DNA from: Bacteroidota bacterium
Lineage (GTDB): Bacteria; Bacteroidota; Bacteroidia; Bacteroidales; JAADJA01
DNA: 64,000 bases
Reading direction: 5' to 3'
NCBI GenBank assembly: GCA_020444515.1
Contig: JAHLKX010000003.1
Coordinates: forward strand, 186,001 to 250,000
Every line of letters begins with the position of its first letter. Position 1 is the first letter of the stretch. Made by a program: the position numbers and the translations under genes. Below, piece after piece: positions 36,375 to 45,282 of the stretch. The notes below the pieces were generated by a model. The model was not told the origin of the DNA and did no database searches. It saw only the letters and a list, made by a program, of their open reading frames with translations.

Positions 36375-37247
36375 TTATTTGATCGGCACATAAATTTCGG
36401 TTCGGAGATCCTCCGGATTGGTTTCATCCGGACTGTTCAGGTACAATTCAAAACAGGGATCATCACGCAATTCCTCGCCGCTATCCGGAAGCCATTCACC
36501 ATAAATACAGTCGTACGAATTCACAAATTGTTCATAGGGTCCTTCGTGCATAAATACGGCATAACGGCCTCCCGGGATTTGCCTGACACCCACCTCTGCT
36601 TCAGGCTTTACTTCCTTGTTAATGGTTATACAGGCATCGTATCGCAATTTGCCGGGATCGGTAATTTTCGGATCATCATGGCTAACGCCGATAAATTCTG
36701 TACCCTTAGCATATAGCCGCTTCCTGCCTGCAAAGCTGCATACCTTTTTCCAGGCAAGCTCCGTTCCTTTTCCTTCATAAGGACCAATGGAACTAACATA
36801 AATAACAGATCGGGGCTCGATGGTTTTGATGACGGGTTTTAAATCCAATGTTGTTTTCATTTTTTTGTCGTTGTTTAAATCGTCAATAACTGAATGTCCA
36901 TCATAATTTTCCCTGAAATCACCCGGTGATTGTCCAAATCGTTTCTTAAAGGCCTTATTGAACGAAGAGGGCACATCATACCCGGTGGTATATGCAATTT
37001 CACTGATCGACAGCGGGGAATGTAACAATAAGTTGGCTGCAGCTTCCAATCTGACCCGGATAATATACGACATCAATGATTCATTGAGGTACGCGCGCAT
37101 GATCCGGTGAAAATGAAACGGACTGATAGCCGACATCAGGGCTAGCTGTTCAAGGTCGATGTTCTCATCCAGGTGCGTATGAATATGGTGCAACACCTTA
37201 TTGATCTTTTCCCTGTAATAATTTGCTGTTGACTGTTTGTGGGGCAT
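36375..37247 (-). CDS. AraC-family regulator with GyrI-like effector domain
   Basis: 290 residues. The N-terminal third is a double helix-turn-helix (NIDLEQLALMSAISPFHFHR then IMRAYLNE; LSISEIAYTTGYDVPSSFNK then AFKKRFGQSPGDFR), the signature of AraC/XylS proteins. The C-terminal 155 residues (VIKTIEPRSVIYVSSIGPYE ... VRQIPGGRYAVFMHEGPYEQ ... ELYLNSPDETNPEDLRTEIY) form a GyrI/Rob-like domain that binds small hydrophobic ligands in relatives. This DNA-binding-first order matches Rob and similar multidrug regulators. Transcribed toward the rpoC operon and divergent from the OstA-like gene, which is a possible target. Ligand unknown. Confidence 0.9.
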   Translation of the reverse strand: MPHKQSTANYYREKINKVLHHIHTHLDENIDLEQLALMSAISPFHFHRIMRAYLNESLMSYIIRVRLEAAANLLLHSPLSISEIAYTTGYDVPSSFNKAFKKRFGQSPGDFRENYDGHSVIDDLNNDKKMKTTLDLKPVIKTIEPRSVIYVSSIGPYEGKGTELAWKKVCSFAGRKRLYAKGTEFIGVSHDDPKITDPGKLRYDACITINKEVKPEAEVGVRQIPGGRYAVFMHEGPYEQFVNSYDCIYGEWLPDSGEELRDDPCFELYLNSPDETNPEDLRTEIYVPIK

Positions 37248-37263
37248 AATTATGATTTACCGA

Positions 37264-37271
37264 CAAAAATA
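37264..37271 (-). promoter_or_regulatory. Promoter -7 element for the araC-type gene
   Basis: The minus strand reads TATTTTTG, a full match, 16 nt before the ATG at 37247. No -33 box is clear. Confidence 0.45.
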
Positions 37272-37340
37272 GATTCGCCTGATAAACGTTTATTTTCCAT
37301 TCTTGCTAAATTAAAGGATTCACCGGTAACCCGAAATGTT

Positions 37341-37348
37341 TATTTTTG
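37341..37348 (+). promoter_or_regulatory. Promoter -7 element for the OstA-like gene
   Basis: TATTTTTG, a full match, 19 nt before the TTG start at 37368; the leader would be about 13 nt. Confidence 0.45.
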
Positions 37349-37367
37349 AAATCCATTAAAAAATAAT

Positions 37368-38897
37368 TTGAATTACTTTCAAAAATACAAGTGCACATTG
37401 CTTTTACTGGCCGGATTGATTCTTCTGCCGCTTTTCATGATGGCTCAGAAACCGACCAGGGTCAAGCTGATCAAAGCCGATTTTGCACGCTATGACAAGC
37501 GATTGGGAGAAGATATCCAGCGGCTGATCGGGAATGTCATTCTCAAACACGACAGCACCTACCTGTATTGCGACAGTGCCTATCTGTATGAAGCCACCAA
37601 CAGTTTTGATGGATTTGGATCCGTCCGCATCAAAGCCAGTGACACCCTTAACATTTATAGTGATCTGCTCAACTACAAAGGCAATTCCAGGGTGGCCGAA
37701 CTGCATCACAATGTGCGGCTCATCGACCGGCGGGCTACCCTGTATACCGACCATCTCTGGTACGACCGTAAGACCAAAATCGCCTATTATACCACCGGCG
37801 GAAAAATTGTAGATAGCAGCAATGTCCTGACCAGCCGGAAAGGATATTATTATACCGATCTCAAAGAAGCCTATTTCAAGGACAGTGTCAAACTGGTCAA
37901 TCCGGATTATGTGATGCTTACCGATACCATGCTCTACCATACCGAAACAGAAGTCTCTTTTTTCTTTGGTCCGACGACCATCACCAGTGATGAAAACCTC
38001 ATCTATTGCGAAAATGGCTGGTATGACACCCGCAATGACAAATCCCGATTCAGTCGAAATGCCTACATGATCACAAAAGAGCAAAAGTTGATGGGTGACA
38101 GTTTGTACTACGACCGCAAACTCGATTTTGGTAAAGCCTATAACAATGTGATGCTCAACGACACGGTACAGGACATGCTGGTACTGGGGGATTATGGAGA
38201 GTTCCGACGAAAAGCAGGTTATGCCTTTGTGACTGATAGTGCAGTGGCGGTGATGGTGGATAAACAGGATTCCCTTTTTCTGCATGCCGATACCTTATAC
38301 ATCCATTTTGATTCGACAGAGCAGATCGAATACATGAAAGGATATTTCAAAACCAAGTTCTACCGCAAAGACATGCAGGGCATGTGCGATTCGATGATCT
38401 ATAGTTTTACCGACAGCACCATCTTTCTTTATAAAGAGCCGGTGCTCTGGTCGGATGAAAACCAGCTTACCGCCGATTCCATCCGCATTGCCATGGCCAA
38501 TAACAAGGTCGACACCCTTGCACTCCTGGGTAATTCCTTCATCATTTCGATGGACGACACCCTTTCCAGGAATACCTTCAACCAGATCAAAGGAAAGGTG
38601 ATGACGGGGTATTTCAGAAACAATCAGCTTTCAAAGATCATGGTCATAGGGAATGCCGAAACCGTTTATTATATCCGGGAAGAGGATGGAGGTTTGCTGG
38701 GGATCAATGTGGCCTATTCTTCCGATATGGAGATCAAACTGAAAGACAGTGATGTGATCACCATTACCTATATCAAACAACCCGATGCACACACCTATCC
38801 GCCCACAGAATTGCCCGTAGAAAAACGGCGCCTGAAAAATTTCAAATGGCTGGAAGACCGCCGGCCCATGAACCAGCAGGAGATTTTTATCTGGTAA
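37368..38897 (+). CDS. OstA/LptA-like exported protein
   Basis: 509 residues. A signal peptide (KCTLLLLAGLILLPLFMMAQ) is followed by repeated OstA-type beta-strands: RLIGNVILKHDSTYLYCDSA, YLYEATNSFDGFGSVRIKA, YTDHLWYDRKTKIAYYTTGG, GWYDTRNDKSRFSRNAYM. This beta-jellyroll is used by LptA and the N-terminus of LptD to move lipopolysaccharide across the periplasm. Bacteroidota have such a long multi-repeat form; a role in LPS export is inferred. The start is the TTG at 37368, since no ATG lies before the signal peptide. Only 9 nt separate it from the convergent transporter gene. Confidence 0.8.
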   Translation: MNYFQKYKCTLLLLAGLILLPLFMMAQKPTRVKLIKADFARYDKRLGEDIQRLIGNVILKHDSTYLYCDSAYLYEATNSFDGFGSVRIKASDTLNIYSDLLNYKGNSRVAELHHNVRLIDRRATLYTDHLWYDRKTKIAYYTTGGKIVDSSNVLTSRKGYYYTDLKEAYFKDSVKLVNPDYVMLTDTMLYHTETEVSFFFGPTTITSDENLIYCENGWYDTRNDKSRFSRNAYMITKEQKLMGDSLYYDRKLDFGKAYNNVMLNDTVQDMLVLGDYGEFRRKAGYAFVTDSAVAVMVDKQDSLFLHADTLYIHFDSTEQIEYMKGYFKTKFYRKDMQGMCDSMIYSFTDSTIFLYKEPVLWSDENQLTADSIRIAMANNKVDTLALLGNSFIISMDDTLSRNTFNQIKGKVMTGYFRNNQLSKIMVIGNAETVYYIREEDGGLLGINVAYSSDMEIKLKDSDVITITYIKQPDAHTYPPTELPVEKRRLKNFKWLEDRRPMNQQEIFIW

Positions 38898-38906
38898 TCG
38901 CCCGGT

Positions 38907-40346
38907 TTAATTGCCTTTCAGGATATATTTATCATAGATAAACAATAGGATGGCTGTTCCCAGTCCGATCGCTGAAAACACCAGCCAGATATTTCCGGGA
39001 TGATAAGTCGTATATAACATGTGGGTGAGTTCACTTGATGACAGGCCCAGCTTTGTCTGGGCTTCTAAAAATAAAACAGCATCATCCGTTTTCAACAGGC
39101 TGGGCATATTGCCCAATCCCCTGTCAACCAGGTATTGACGCAGGAAGCTAAACTTGTCCGACATCGATCCATAAAGTCCGCCAGACAATAAGCCGCCGAG
39201 GACATTTCCGCCGGCAACCGGTAAAAAACTATAACCCATATACAGTCCGACCTTATCCCGTGGGGCAATGCTGCTGATGTACTCCTGTATACGGGGCGAA
39301 CTGGCCATTTCTCCGAAAGCAAAGATGATCAGGCTGAGGGCAAAGTACCAGCCATTCACATGAAAAAAGAACTGCCCCATGCCCAGCACAACCACAAAGG
39401 TCCCACCCACGATCGACCTGACCGGTTTTACGTGTTTGAGCGCGTTGGACATCATGACCTGAAACAGGATGATGGTAAAGGCCGGAATATTGATCATCAT
39501 CTCGGGCCGGATCAATCCTGTTCCTTCATCAACAGATCCAAATACCGGTCTCAGGAAACCCAGCTTTTCATAGATCACCGTGGTATCAACCCACTGGGTG
39601 ATGTAAACCGGCACGGTAAAAAACAACTGCATGTAAGTAACCCAGAAACCAACCATGATCAATAGAAACAAGACAAATTTCCCATCCCGCAGAACAATTA
39701 CCGTATTGGTCAATATTTTTTCCATGGATTTCAAAAAGGGCTCCTTTACTTGTTTTTCCCTTCCCGGCTCACGGTAAAAGGCCAGCAGTATAAGATTCAC
39801 CACGATAACAGCCGCACACATGATAAATACATATTGCCAGTCGATGTCCCGCATTTTGGAAGCGGCCCAGGGACCAATAAACCCACCCACATTGACGATC
39901 ATATAAAAGATACCAAATCCCAGTGTTTCGGTGCCTTTAGCAGCCGTTTTGGAAACCGTACCCACAATGATGGGTTTAAACAGTGCTCCTCCCATCGCAA
40001 CCACCAAAAAGGCAATGAATACCGGGGCATAGGCATGAAACTGGCCCATGGCAAAATACCCTGAAGCGAGGGTAACGAAGGCGGCCAAAAGCACTTTGCG
40101 GAACCCGAAGCGGTCGGCCAGTGCGCCCCCCAGGATGGGCAACAGGTACAATACACCGGTCACGATCCCCTGCATGATGCCGCGTTGCTCCTGAGAAAAA
40201 CCAAGACCCCCTTTCGAAACCGGATCGGTCAGGTAAACCGAAAGCACGGCAAACATCCCATAATAAGCCCAGCGCTCGAATAATTCCATGGTATTGGCTA
40301 CCCAGAAGGTACGTGGAAAAGATCGGATATCATGAAAAAGTGACAT
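38907..40346 (-). CDS. POT/MFS family transporter, probably proton-coupled peptide uptake
   Basis: 479 residues with about 12-14 membrane helices. Helix 1 contains MELFERWAYYGMFAVLSVYL, close to the ExxERFxYYG motif of proton-coupled oligopeptide transporters. GGALADRFGFRKVLLAAFVT is the MFS loop 2-3 signature. The sequence then diverges, with an extra-membrane stretch (VDTTVIYEKLGFLRPVFGSV and on). Substrate cannot be read; di- or tripeptides are inferred from the first-helix motif and from neighbouring S9 peptidase genes. It is divergent from the S9 lipoprotein gene with 74 nt between starts, so the two may share control. Confidence 0.78.
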   Translation of the reverse strand: MSLFHDIRSFPRTFWVANTMELFERWAYYGMFAVLSVYLTDPVSKGGLGFSQEQRGIMQGIVTGVLYLLPILGGALADRFGFRKVLLAAFVTLASGYFAMGQFHAYAPVFIAFLVVAMGGALFKPIIVGTVSKTAAKGTETLGFGIFYMIVNVGGFIGPWAASKMRDIDWQYVFIMCAAVIVVNLILLAFYREPGREKQVKEPFLKSMEKILTNTVIVLRDGKFVLFLLIMVGFWVTYMQLFFTVPVYITQWVDTTVIYEKLGFLRPVFGSVDEGTGLIRPEMMINIPAFTIILFQVMMSNALKHVKPVRSIVGGTFVVVLGMGQFFFHVNGWYFALSLIIFAFGEMASSPRIQEYISSIAPRDKVGLYMGYSFLPVAGGNVLGGLLSGGLYGSMSDKFSFLRQYLVDRGLGNMPSLLKTDDAVLFLEAQTKLGLSSSELTHMLYTTYHPGNIWLVFSAIGLGTAILLFIYDKYILKGN

Positions 40347-40363
40347 AGCAGTGTATTAGTGGA

Positions 40364-40393
40364 TTGCGAATGTAGTAAAATTGCGTATATTTG
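40364..40393 (+). promoter_or_regulatory. Promoter of the S9 peptidase lipoprotein gene
   Basis: TTG (40364-40366), 19 nt, TATATTTG (40386-40393): full consensus. The leader would be about 20 nt to the ATG at 40421. Confidence 0.65.
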
Positions 40394-40420
40394 TTTGCCT
40401 AACTAAAAAACATTTAAAAC

Positions 40421-42325
40421 ATGAAAAAAATTCTTTTCCTTTTCATGGCTATTGCCATGTTCGCATGCGGGCCGCAATCCGGCCAAAAAGAAAAAACTCA
40501 AACCGTTCAGAAATATACCATCGAGCAGTTCTATCAGAATAAGGCCGTGTATGGTGGTAGTTTCAGTTATGATGAATCCAAGCTGCTGGTCACCAGCAAT
40601 GAAACCGGGATCTTTAACCTGTATGCCCTTCCGGTGGATGGTTCGCCTGGCACACAGATCACCAATTCAACCGAAGAATCCTACTTTGCCATTTCCTATT
40701 TCCCCGAAGATGATCGCATCCTCTATTCAGCCGATAAGGGGGGCAATGAGATCGACCACATTTATTTGATCGAGCTGGATGGAACCAACAAGGATCTGAC
40801 CCCCTGGGAGGAAGCCAAATCCAATTTTTACGGATGGGCCAGGGATGAGCAGAGCTTTTTCTTTGTTTCCAATAAGCGTGATCCCAAGTTCTTCGACTTG
40901 TATGAGATGGACATTGATACCTACACACCGGTGATGATATATAAAAATGAGGAAGGCCTCGACGTGGGAGCCATCTCCAAAGATAAACGCTGGCTGGCCT
41001 TAACCAAAAGCATCACCACAGCCAACAATGACATGTATCTTTACGACAGGGAAACGGGAGATCTTAAACATATTTCGGAACACCAGGGTGATGCCGAATA
41101 CAACCCCCAATTCTTTGATATTCAGAATAAACATCTGTATTATAAAACCAACGAGAACAGTGAATTCCAATATGTGGAGTCGTATAACCTCGAAAACGGG
41201 CAAAAGAAAAAGATCTGGGGTACCAACTGGGATGTATGGTATATCTATCACTCTTACAATGCCAAATACCGTGTGATCGGCGTGAATGAAGATGCCAAAA
41301 CGGTGGTGCATGTATTTAATATGGAAACCGGTGATGAAGTCGATTTGCCTGCTTTCGATGACGGCAGTATCTCAGGGGTGAACATTTCGAAAAGTGAGAA
41401 CCTGATGTTGCTCAACGTAGCAAAATCGACCTCGCCCAGTAACAAGTATGTGTATAATTTTGAGACCCGTGAATTGACACAGCTCACCAATACCCTCAAT
41501 CCCGATATCAATCCCGATGACCTTGTAGCAGGAAAGGTAGTGCGGTATCAATCATTCGATGGTTTGGAGATCCCGGCCATCTATTATCAGCCCAAAAGTG
41601 CTTCACCAGATCATAAAGTTCCTGCCCTGGTATGGGTTCATGGCGGACCCGGCGGACAATCGAGGGTGAGTTATTTTACCCTCATCCAGTACCTGGTGAA
41701 TCATGATTATGCCATCCTGGCGGTGAATAACAGAGGCAGCAGCGGGTACGGAAAGAGCTTTTATAAAATGGATGACAAAAAACATGGGGATGTCGACCTG
41801 AAAGATTGCATTTATGGGAAAGACTTCCTGGCATCAACCGGCGTGATCGACACCAATAAAATCGGCATCATCGGTGGATCCTATGGTGGTTATATGACCA
41901 TGGCAGCCCTTACCTTTGCACCCGAGGCATTCGATGCGGGCGTTAACCTGTTTGGGGTCACCAACTGGTTGCGGACCACCCGCTCCATCCCACCCTACTG
42001 GGAATCATTCAAAAAAGCATTGTATGATGAAATGGGCGATCCCAATACCGAAGACTCCATTGCATTGTATCAAAAATCACCCCTCTTTTTTGCCCAGAAT
42101 GTGACCAAACCATTGATGGTATTGCAGGGCGCCAATGATCCCCGTGTATTGCAGGTGGAATCGGATGAGATCGTGGAAGCTGTTCGCAACAGCGGTGTAC
42201 CCGTTGAATACGTATTGTTCGATGATGAAGGCCATGGGTTTATCAAAAAAGAAAATGAGATTGAAGGGTATGGGAAGGTGAAGGAATTTCTGGATAAATA
42301 TCTCAAAGGGCAGCCTGAAATTTAA
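40421..42325 (+). CDS. S9-family serine peptidase lipoprotein (acylaminoacyl/prolyl oligopeptidase-like)
   Basis: 634 residues. MKKILFLFMAIAMFACGPQS is a lipoprotein signal with Cys16 as anchor. Residues about 40-365 form a WD40/TolB-like propeller (GSFSYDESKLLVTSNETGIF; DDRILYSADKGGNEIDHIYL). The alpha/beta-hydrolase has Ser487 in GGSYGG, Asp573 in GANDPRV and His605 in EGHGF, a complete triad. It should cleave short peptides in the periplasm or at the cell surface. Divergent from the peptide-type transporter, which suggests linked peptide use. A terminator follows. Confidence 0.9.
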   Translation: MKKILFLFMAIAMFACGPQSGQKEKTQTVQKYTIEQFYQNKAVYGGSFSYDESKLLVTSNETGIFNLYALPVDGSPGTQITNSTEESYFAISYFPEDDRILYSADKGGNEIDHIYLIELDGTNKDLTPWEEAKSNFYGWARDEQSFFFVSNKRDPKFFDLYEMDIDTYTPVMIYKNEEGLDVGAISKDKRWLALTKSITTANNDMYLYDRETGDLKHISEHQGDAEYNPQFFDIQNKHLYYKTNENSEFQYVESYNLENGQKKKIWGTNWDVWYIYHSYNAKYRVIGVNEDAKTVVHVFNMETGDEVDLPAFDDGSISGVNISKSENLMLLNVAKSTSPSNKYVYNFETRELTQLTNTLNPDINPDDLVAGKVVRYQSFDGLEIPAIYYQPKSASPDHKVPALVWVHGGPGGQSRVSYFTLIQYLVNHDYAILAVNNRGSSGYGKSFYKMDDKKHGDVDLKDCIYGKDFLASTGVIDTNKIGIIGGSYGGYMTMAALTFAPEAFDAGVNLFGVTNWLRTTRSIPPYWESFKKALYDEMGDPNTEDSIALYQKSPLFFAQNVTKPLMVLQGANDPRVLQVESDEIVEAVRNSGVPVEYVLFDDEGHGFIKKENEIEGYGKVKEFLDKYLKGQPEI

Positions 42326-42345
42326 AAATGACGATTCTGACTTAC

Positions 42346-42379
42346 AGCCGGGACTTATTGCAAGTACCGGCTTTTTTTT
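42346..42379 (+). terminator. Terminator of the S9 peptidase gene
   Basis: AGCCGG plus ACTT pair with AAGT plus CCGGCT around a 5-nt loop, followed by eight T. Confidence 0.85.
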
Positions 42380-42781
42380 GTTAAATTCATCCGGGTAATG
42401 GATCAGGCTTGTATTTTGAAGACACCTGCAGGAATGAATTGAATAAAATCCATGGTCGCATTTCGAGACGGAAATGCCCGGCGCTGGATAACCGCACTTT
42501 ATTCCCTCCTCAGTTTGATCATTCAATTTGGGAGTAATTACAAAACAAATGCTTTTTGATTTCTTAATCCGACCTTAAATTCTTTGCACTGCAAAATAAG
42601 GTGATGAACCATCTGGGATGGATAGAAAAAGATTATGAAATTAAAACATGGGGTCAGTCTGAGAAACAGCCGGCAGACTGATGCCTCGAGAAGGTGTTCA
42701 GGCATGAATAGAAAACCCAATCCATCCATGATGAAAATAAAAGGAATTCGGTATTTTTACCAGCAGACAATCATCATCCCT
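42380..42781 (+). other. Intergenic region before the DUF4838 lipoprotein gene
   Basis: About 400 bp. A frame open from 42635 is continuous with the next gene, but a lipoprotein signal starts only at 42782. TATTTTTA near 42752 is a weak -7 candidate. Nothing else is supported. Confidence 0.45.
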
Positions 42782-45013
42782 ATGAAAAAGCATACCACCC
42801 CCTTCCTTTTAAGTCTGGTTTTGTTTTCGGCCTGTGACCGGAGCCTCCAAATCGTCGATCAAAACGGATCCCCCTACTCCATTGTCATTCCTGCCCGGGC
42901 ATCGGCCACTGATTCCACTGCCGCCCGGTACCTGGCCACCGCCATCATGGAGATGACAGGCACATTGCTTCCCATTGTCACCGACAGTCAACCGAAAACA
43001 GAAAAAGAGATCTGCATCGGGACCACCAACCGTACAGCACCGGAAGCTGTACCAGACCATCCCGATGGCTTTCATATCAAAACTGCTGACTACCACATCA
43101 TGATCACGGGTGGCACCGGAAAAGGCTCCATCTACGGTGTGATCGACCTGCTTGAGACCTGGGGTTACCGGACATTCAGTCCTGCTGAAAGCTTTATTCC
43201 GCAGATGGAAAAACTCACCATCCAACCAATAGATTTCTGGGATGAACCGGCCAACTCCCTGCGGATCATCAATGGGCGCATGACGTCCGATCCTGCCTTT
43301 GTCGACTGGTTGCGCATCAGCACCATTGCCGAAATGAGCCCGCCGGGCTATTATGTTCATACCTTTGAACGGCTGGTGCCGCGGGCCGATTATTTTGAAG
43401 ACCATCCCGAATATTATGCCTGGCTGGGCCATAAATACAGCTTTGATCAATTGTGCCCATCCAACCCGGAAGTGCGGGATTTGATCATTGAGCGGCTGGG
43501 GGAAGAAATGAAAAAATACCCCGACTTTGATACCTGGTCGGTTTCACAAAACGACAACTTCACTTACTGCCACTGCGATATTTGCATGACGATCATCGAT
43601 GAGGATGAAAGTCCGGCCGGGCCTCTCATCCGGCTGGTCAATGCAGTGGCAGCCACCTACCCCGACAAGACCATCTCCACCCTGGCTTACCAGTTTTCAC
43701 GGCCGGCGCCCAAAGTCACCAGACCTGCCGACAATGTGATGGTAATGCTCTGTACCATCGAACTCAACCGCAGCCGGCCCATCGAAAACGATAGCCTGAG
43801 CCAGTCATTTGTGAAGGACATTGAGGAGTGGGGGCAGATCTGTCAAAACATTTATCTCTGGGATTATACCATCAATTTCAACCATTCCATTTCGCCCTTC
43901 CCCAATTTCCATGTGTTCCAGCCCAACCTGCAGTTTTTCTATGAGAATCAGATCCGGAAACAATTTCCGCAGTCCAATCTCCTCGAAGGACTCGAAATGG
44001 TGGAACTAAGGGCCAGACTTCTGTCGGCGCTCATGTGGGACCCATACATCAACCTGGATTCGGTGAAGACTGATTTCCTGGAGCATTTTTATGGAAAAGC
44101 ATCCCCTGCCATTGCCGCCTACCTGGAATTGATGGAAAAGGAGTTGATCAGCTCCGGGAAGATCCTCTATATCTACGAGCCACCGAACAACCATGCCGAT
44201 GGGTATTTATCGACGGAAAATGTGGCTTCCTATAACCGGTTCTTCGATGAAGCCGAAAGGGCCGAATCATCGGATGCCGTCCTCCTGAACCGGGTTCAAA
44301 TCGCCCGGCTGCCCCTGCAATATGCCATGATGGAGATCGGGAAGAATGATATGTTCGGGCCGCGGGGCTGGTATCTTGAACAGGATGGCAGGTTTATCCT
44401 GCGGAAGGATATGGCAAACACCCTGGAAGATTTTTATCGTGTTTGCAAAAAGAATAAGCTCGTCACCCTGAATGAGCGAAGTCTGACGCCCGAGATCTAT
44501 TACGAAAGCACCAAACGGTTCATCGATGTGAAGGTGGAGGGCAATCTCGCTTTCCGCAAACCGGTCACCGTCACCCCGGCTCCTGCTGCCAAATACAGTG
44601 GTGGCGATCCCATGGTGCTGACCAATGGCGTGCAGGGCGCCCATGATTTCAATGTCCACTGGCTGGGCTGGTGGGGAGAAGATGCCCAAATCACGGTCGA
44701 CCTGGAAGAAGTCGCCACCCCGACAACCATCAACATCGGAACGTTATGGGATGGAAAAAGCTGGATCCTCCATCCTGCCACGGTCACCTGCCTGGTCTCG
44801 GAAGATGGGGACCATTTCAGGAACATCGGTACCCAAAAAGTAAGGGGTGATCAGCAAACGGAAGCCACCACCCGCAAGTTTGCCTTTGCCTGTTCAGGCG
44901 CATCCATCCGTTATATCCGCTTTGAGATCAAGGGTGCCGGTCCCCTGCCTCGCTGGCATGCCAGTGAAGGGGAGCCCTCCTGGTTTTTTGTGGATGAGAT
45001 CACAGCGTTTTAA
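42782..45013 (+). CDS. DUF4838 lipoprotein with alpha-glucuronidase N-like and discoidin-like domains
   Basis: 743 residues. MKKHTTPFLLSLVLFSACDR is a lipoprotein signal (Cys18). Residues about 30-140 (IVIPARASATDSTAARYLAT ... GTGKGSIYGVIDLLETWGYR) resemble the N-terminal domain of GH67/GH20 enzymes. The middle 150-450 (YFEDHPEYYAWLGHKYSFDQ LCP... ; WSVSQNDNFTYCHCDICMTI) is DUF4838. The last 150 residues (ADAQITVDLEEVATPTTINI-like strand pattern) look like an F5/8 type C carbohydrate-binding domain. A surface polysaccharide-acting enzyme is inferred; no activity is established for DUF4838. The start was chosen by the signal peptide. G+C is notably high. Confidence 0.8.
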   Translation: MKKHTTPFLLSLVLFSACDRSLQIVDQNGSPYSIVIPARASATDSTAARYLATAIMEMTGTLLPIVTDSQPKTEKEICIGTTNRTAPEAVPDHPDGFHIKTADYHIMITGGTGKGSIYGVIDLLETWGYRTFSPAESFIPQMEKLTIQPIDFWDEPANSLRIINGRMTSDPAFVDWLRISTIAEMSPPGYYVHTFERLVPRADYFEDHPEYYAWLGHKYSFDQLCPSNPEVRDLIIERLGEEMKKYPDFDTWSVSQNDNFTYCHCDICMTIIDEDESPAGPLIRLVNAVAATYPDKTISTLAYQFSRPAPKVTRPADNVMVMLCTIELNRSRPIENDSLSQSFVKDIEEWGQICQNIYLWDYTINFNHSISPFPNFHVFQPNLQFFYENQIRKQFPQSNLLEGLEMVELRARLLSALMWDPYINLDSVKTDFLEHFYGKASPAIAAYLELMEKELISSGKILYIYEPPNNHADGYLSTENVASYNRFFDEAERAESSDAVLLNRVQIARLPLQYAMMEIGKNDMFGPRGWYLEQDGRFILRKDMANTLEDFYRVCKKNKLVTLNERSLTPEIYYESTKRFIDVKVEGNLAFRKPVTVTPAPAAKYSGGDPMVLTNGVQGAHDFNVHWLGWWGEDAQITVDLEEVATPTTINIGTLWDGKSWILHPATVTCLVSEDGDHFRNIGTQKVRGDQQTEATTRKFAFACSGASIRYIRFEIKGAGPLPRWHASEGEPSWFFVDEITAF

Positions 45014-45059
45014 AGCCTGTCTACCCCTCGGTCGCCTGAAAGGGAAGATTAACTGGTTG

Positions 45060-45225
45060 CACTTCGACAGGCTCAGTGTGACCTAACTTTCTTGTTTATA
45101 AAATCTTCGCGCATCTCGGCCCCCTTATGGGGAAGTACATTCCCATTATTCGTAAACCAAACTCAGCGCCGGGGTCGTGCTGAGGAGTGCCGCCGAAGCC
45201 GGTACGTCTCAAAGTATGTGCGCCA
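45060..45225. repeat. REP-like intergenic motifs
   Basis: TTCGACAGGCTCAGTGTGAC (from 45063) and a second stretch GTGCTGAGGAGTGCCGCCGA and on (from 45177) resemble short interspersed sequences common in Bacteroidota genomes. Only single copies are seen in this window, so assignment rests on memory of such motifs. Confidence 0.35.
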
Positions 45226-45243
45226 GTCTTGGACTTTATTATG

Positions 45244-45251
45244 TACTTTTG
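45244..45251 (+). promoter_or_regulatory. Promoter -7 element for the helicase gene
   Basis: TACTTTTG, a full TAnnTTTG match, 31 nt before the ATG at 45283. Confidence 0.5.
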
Positions 45252-45282
45252 CAAAGTCAATGTTGACGATTATAACTTCACA

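Noticed and set aside
37404..38285. 293-codon minus-strand frame
   Set aside because: Antisense to the OstA-like gene, with His/Ile-rich unnatural composition and no domain.
42635..42781. Upstream extension of the DUF4838 protein by 49 codons
   Set aside because: A perfect lipoprotein signal begins at 42782, so the extension would block export.
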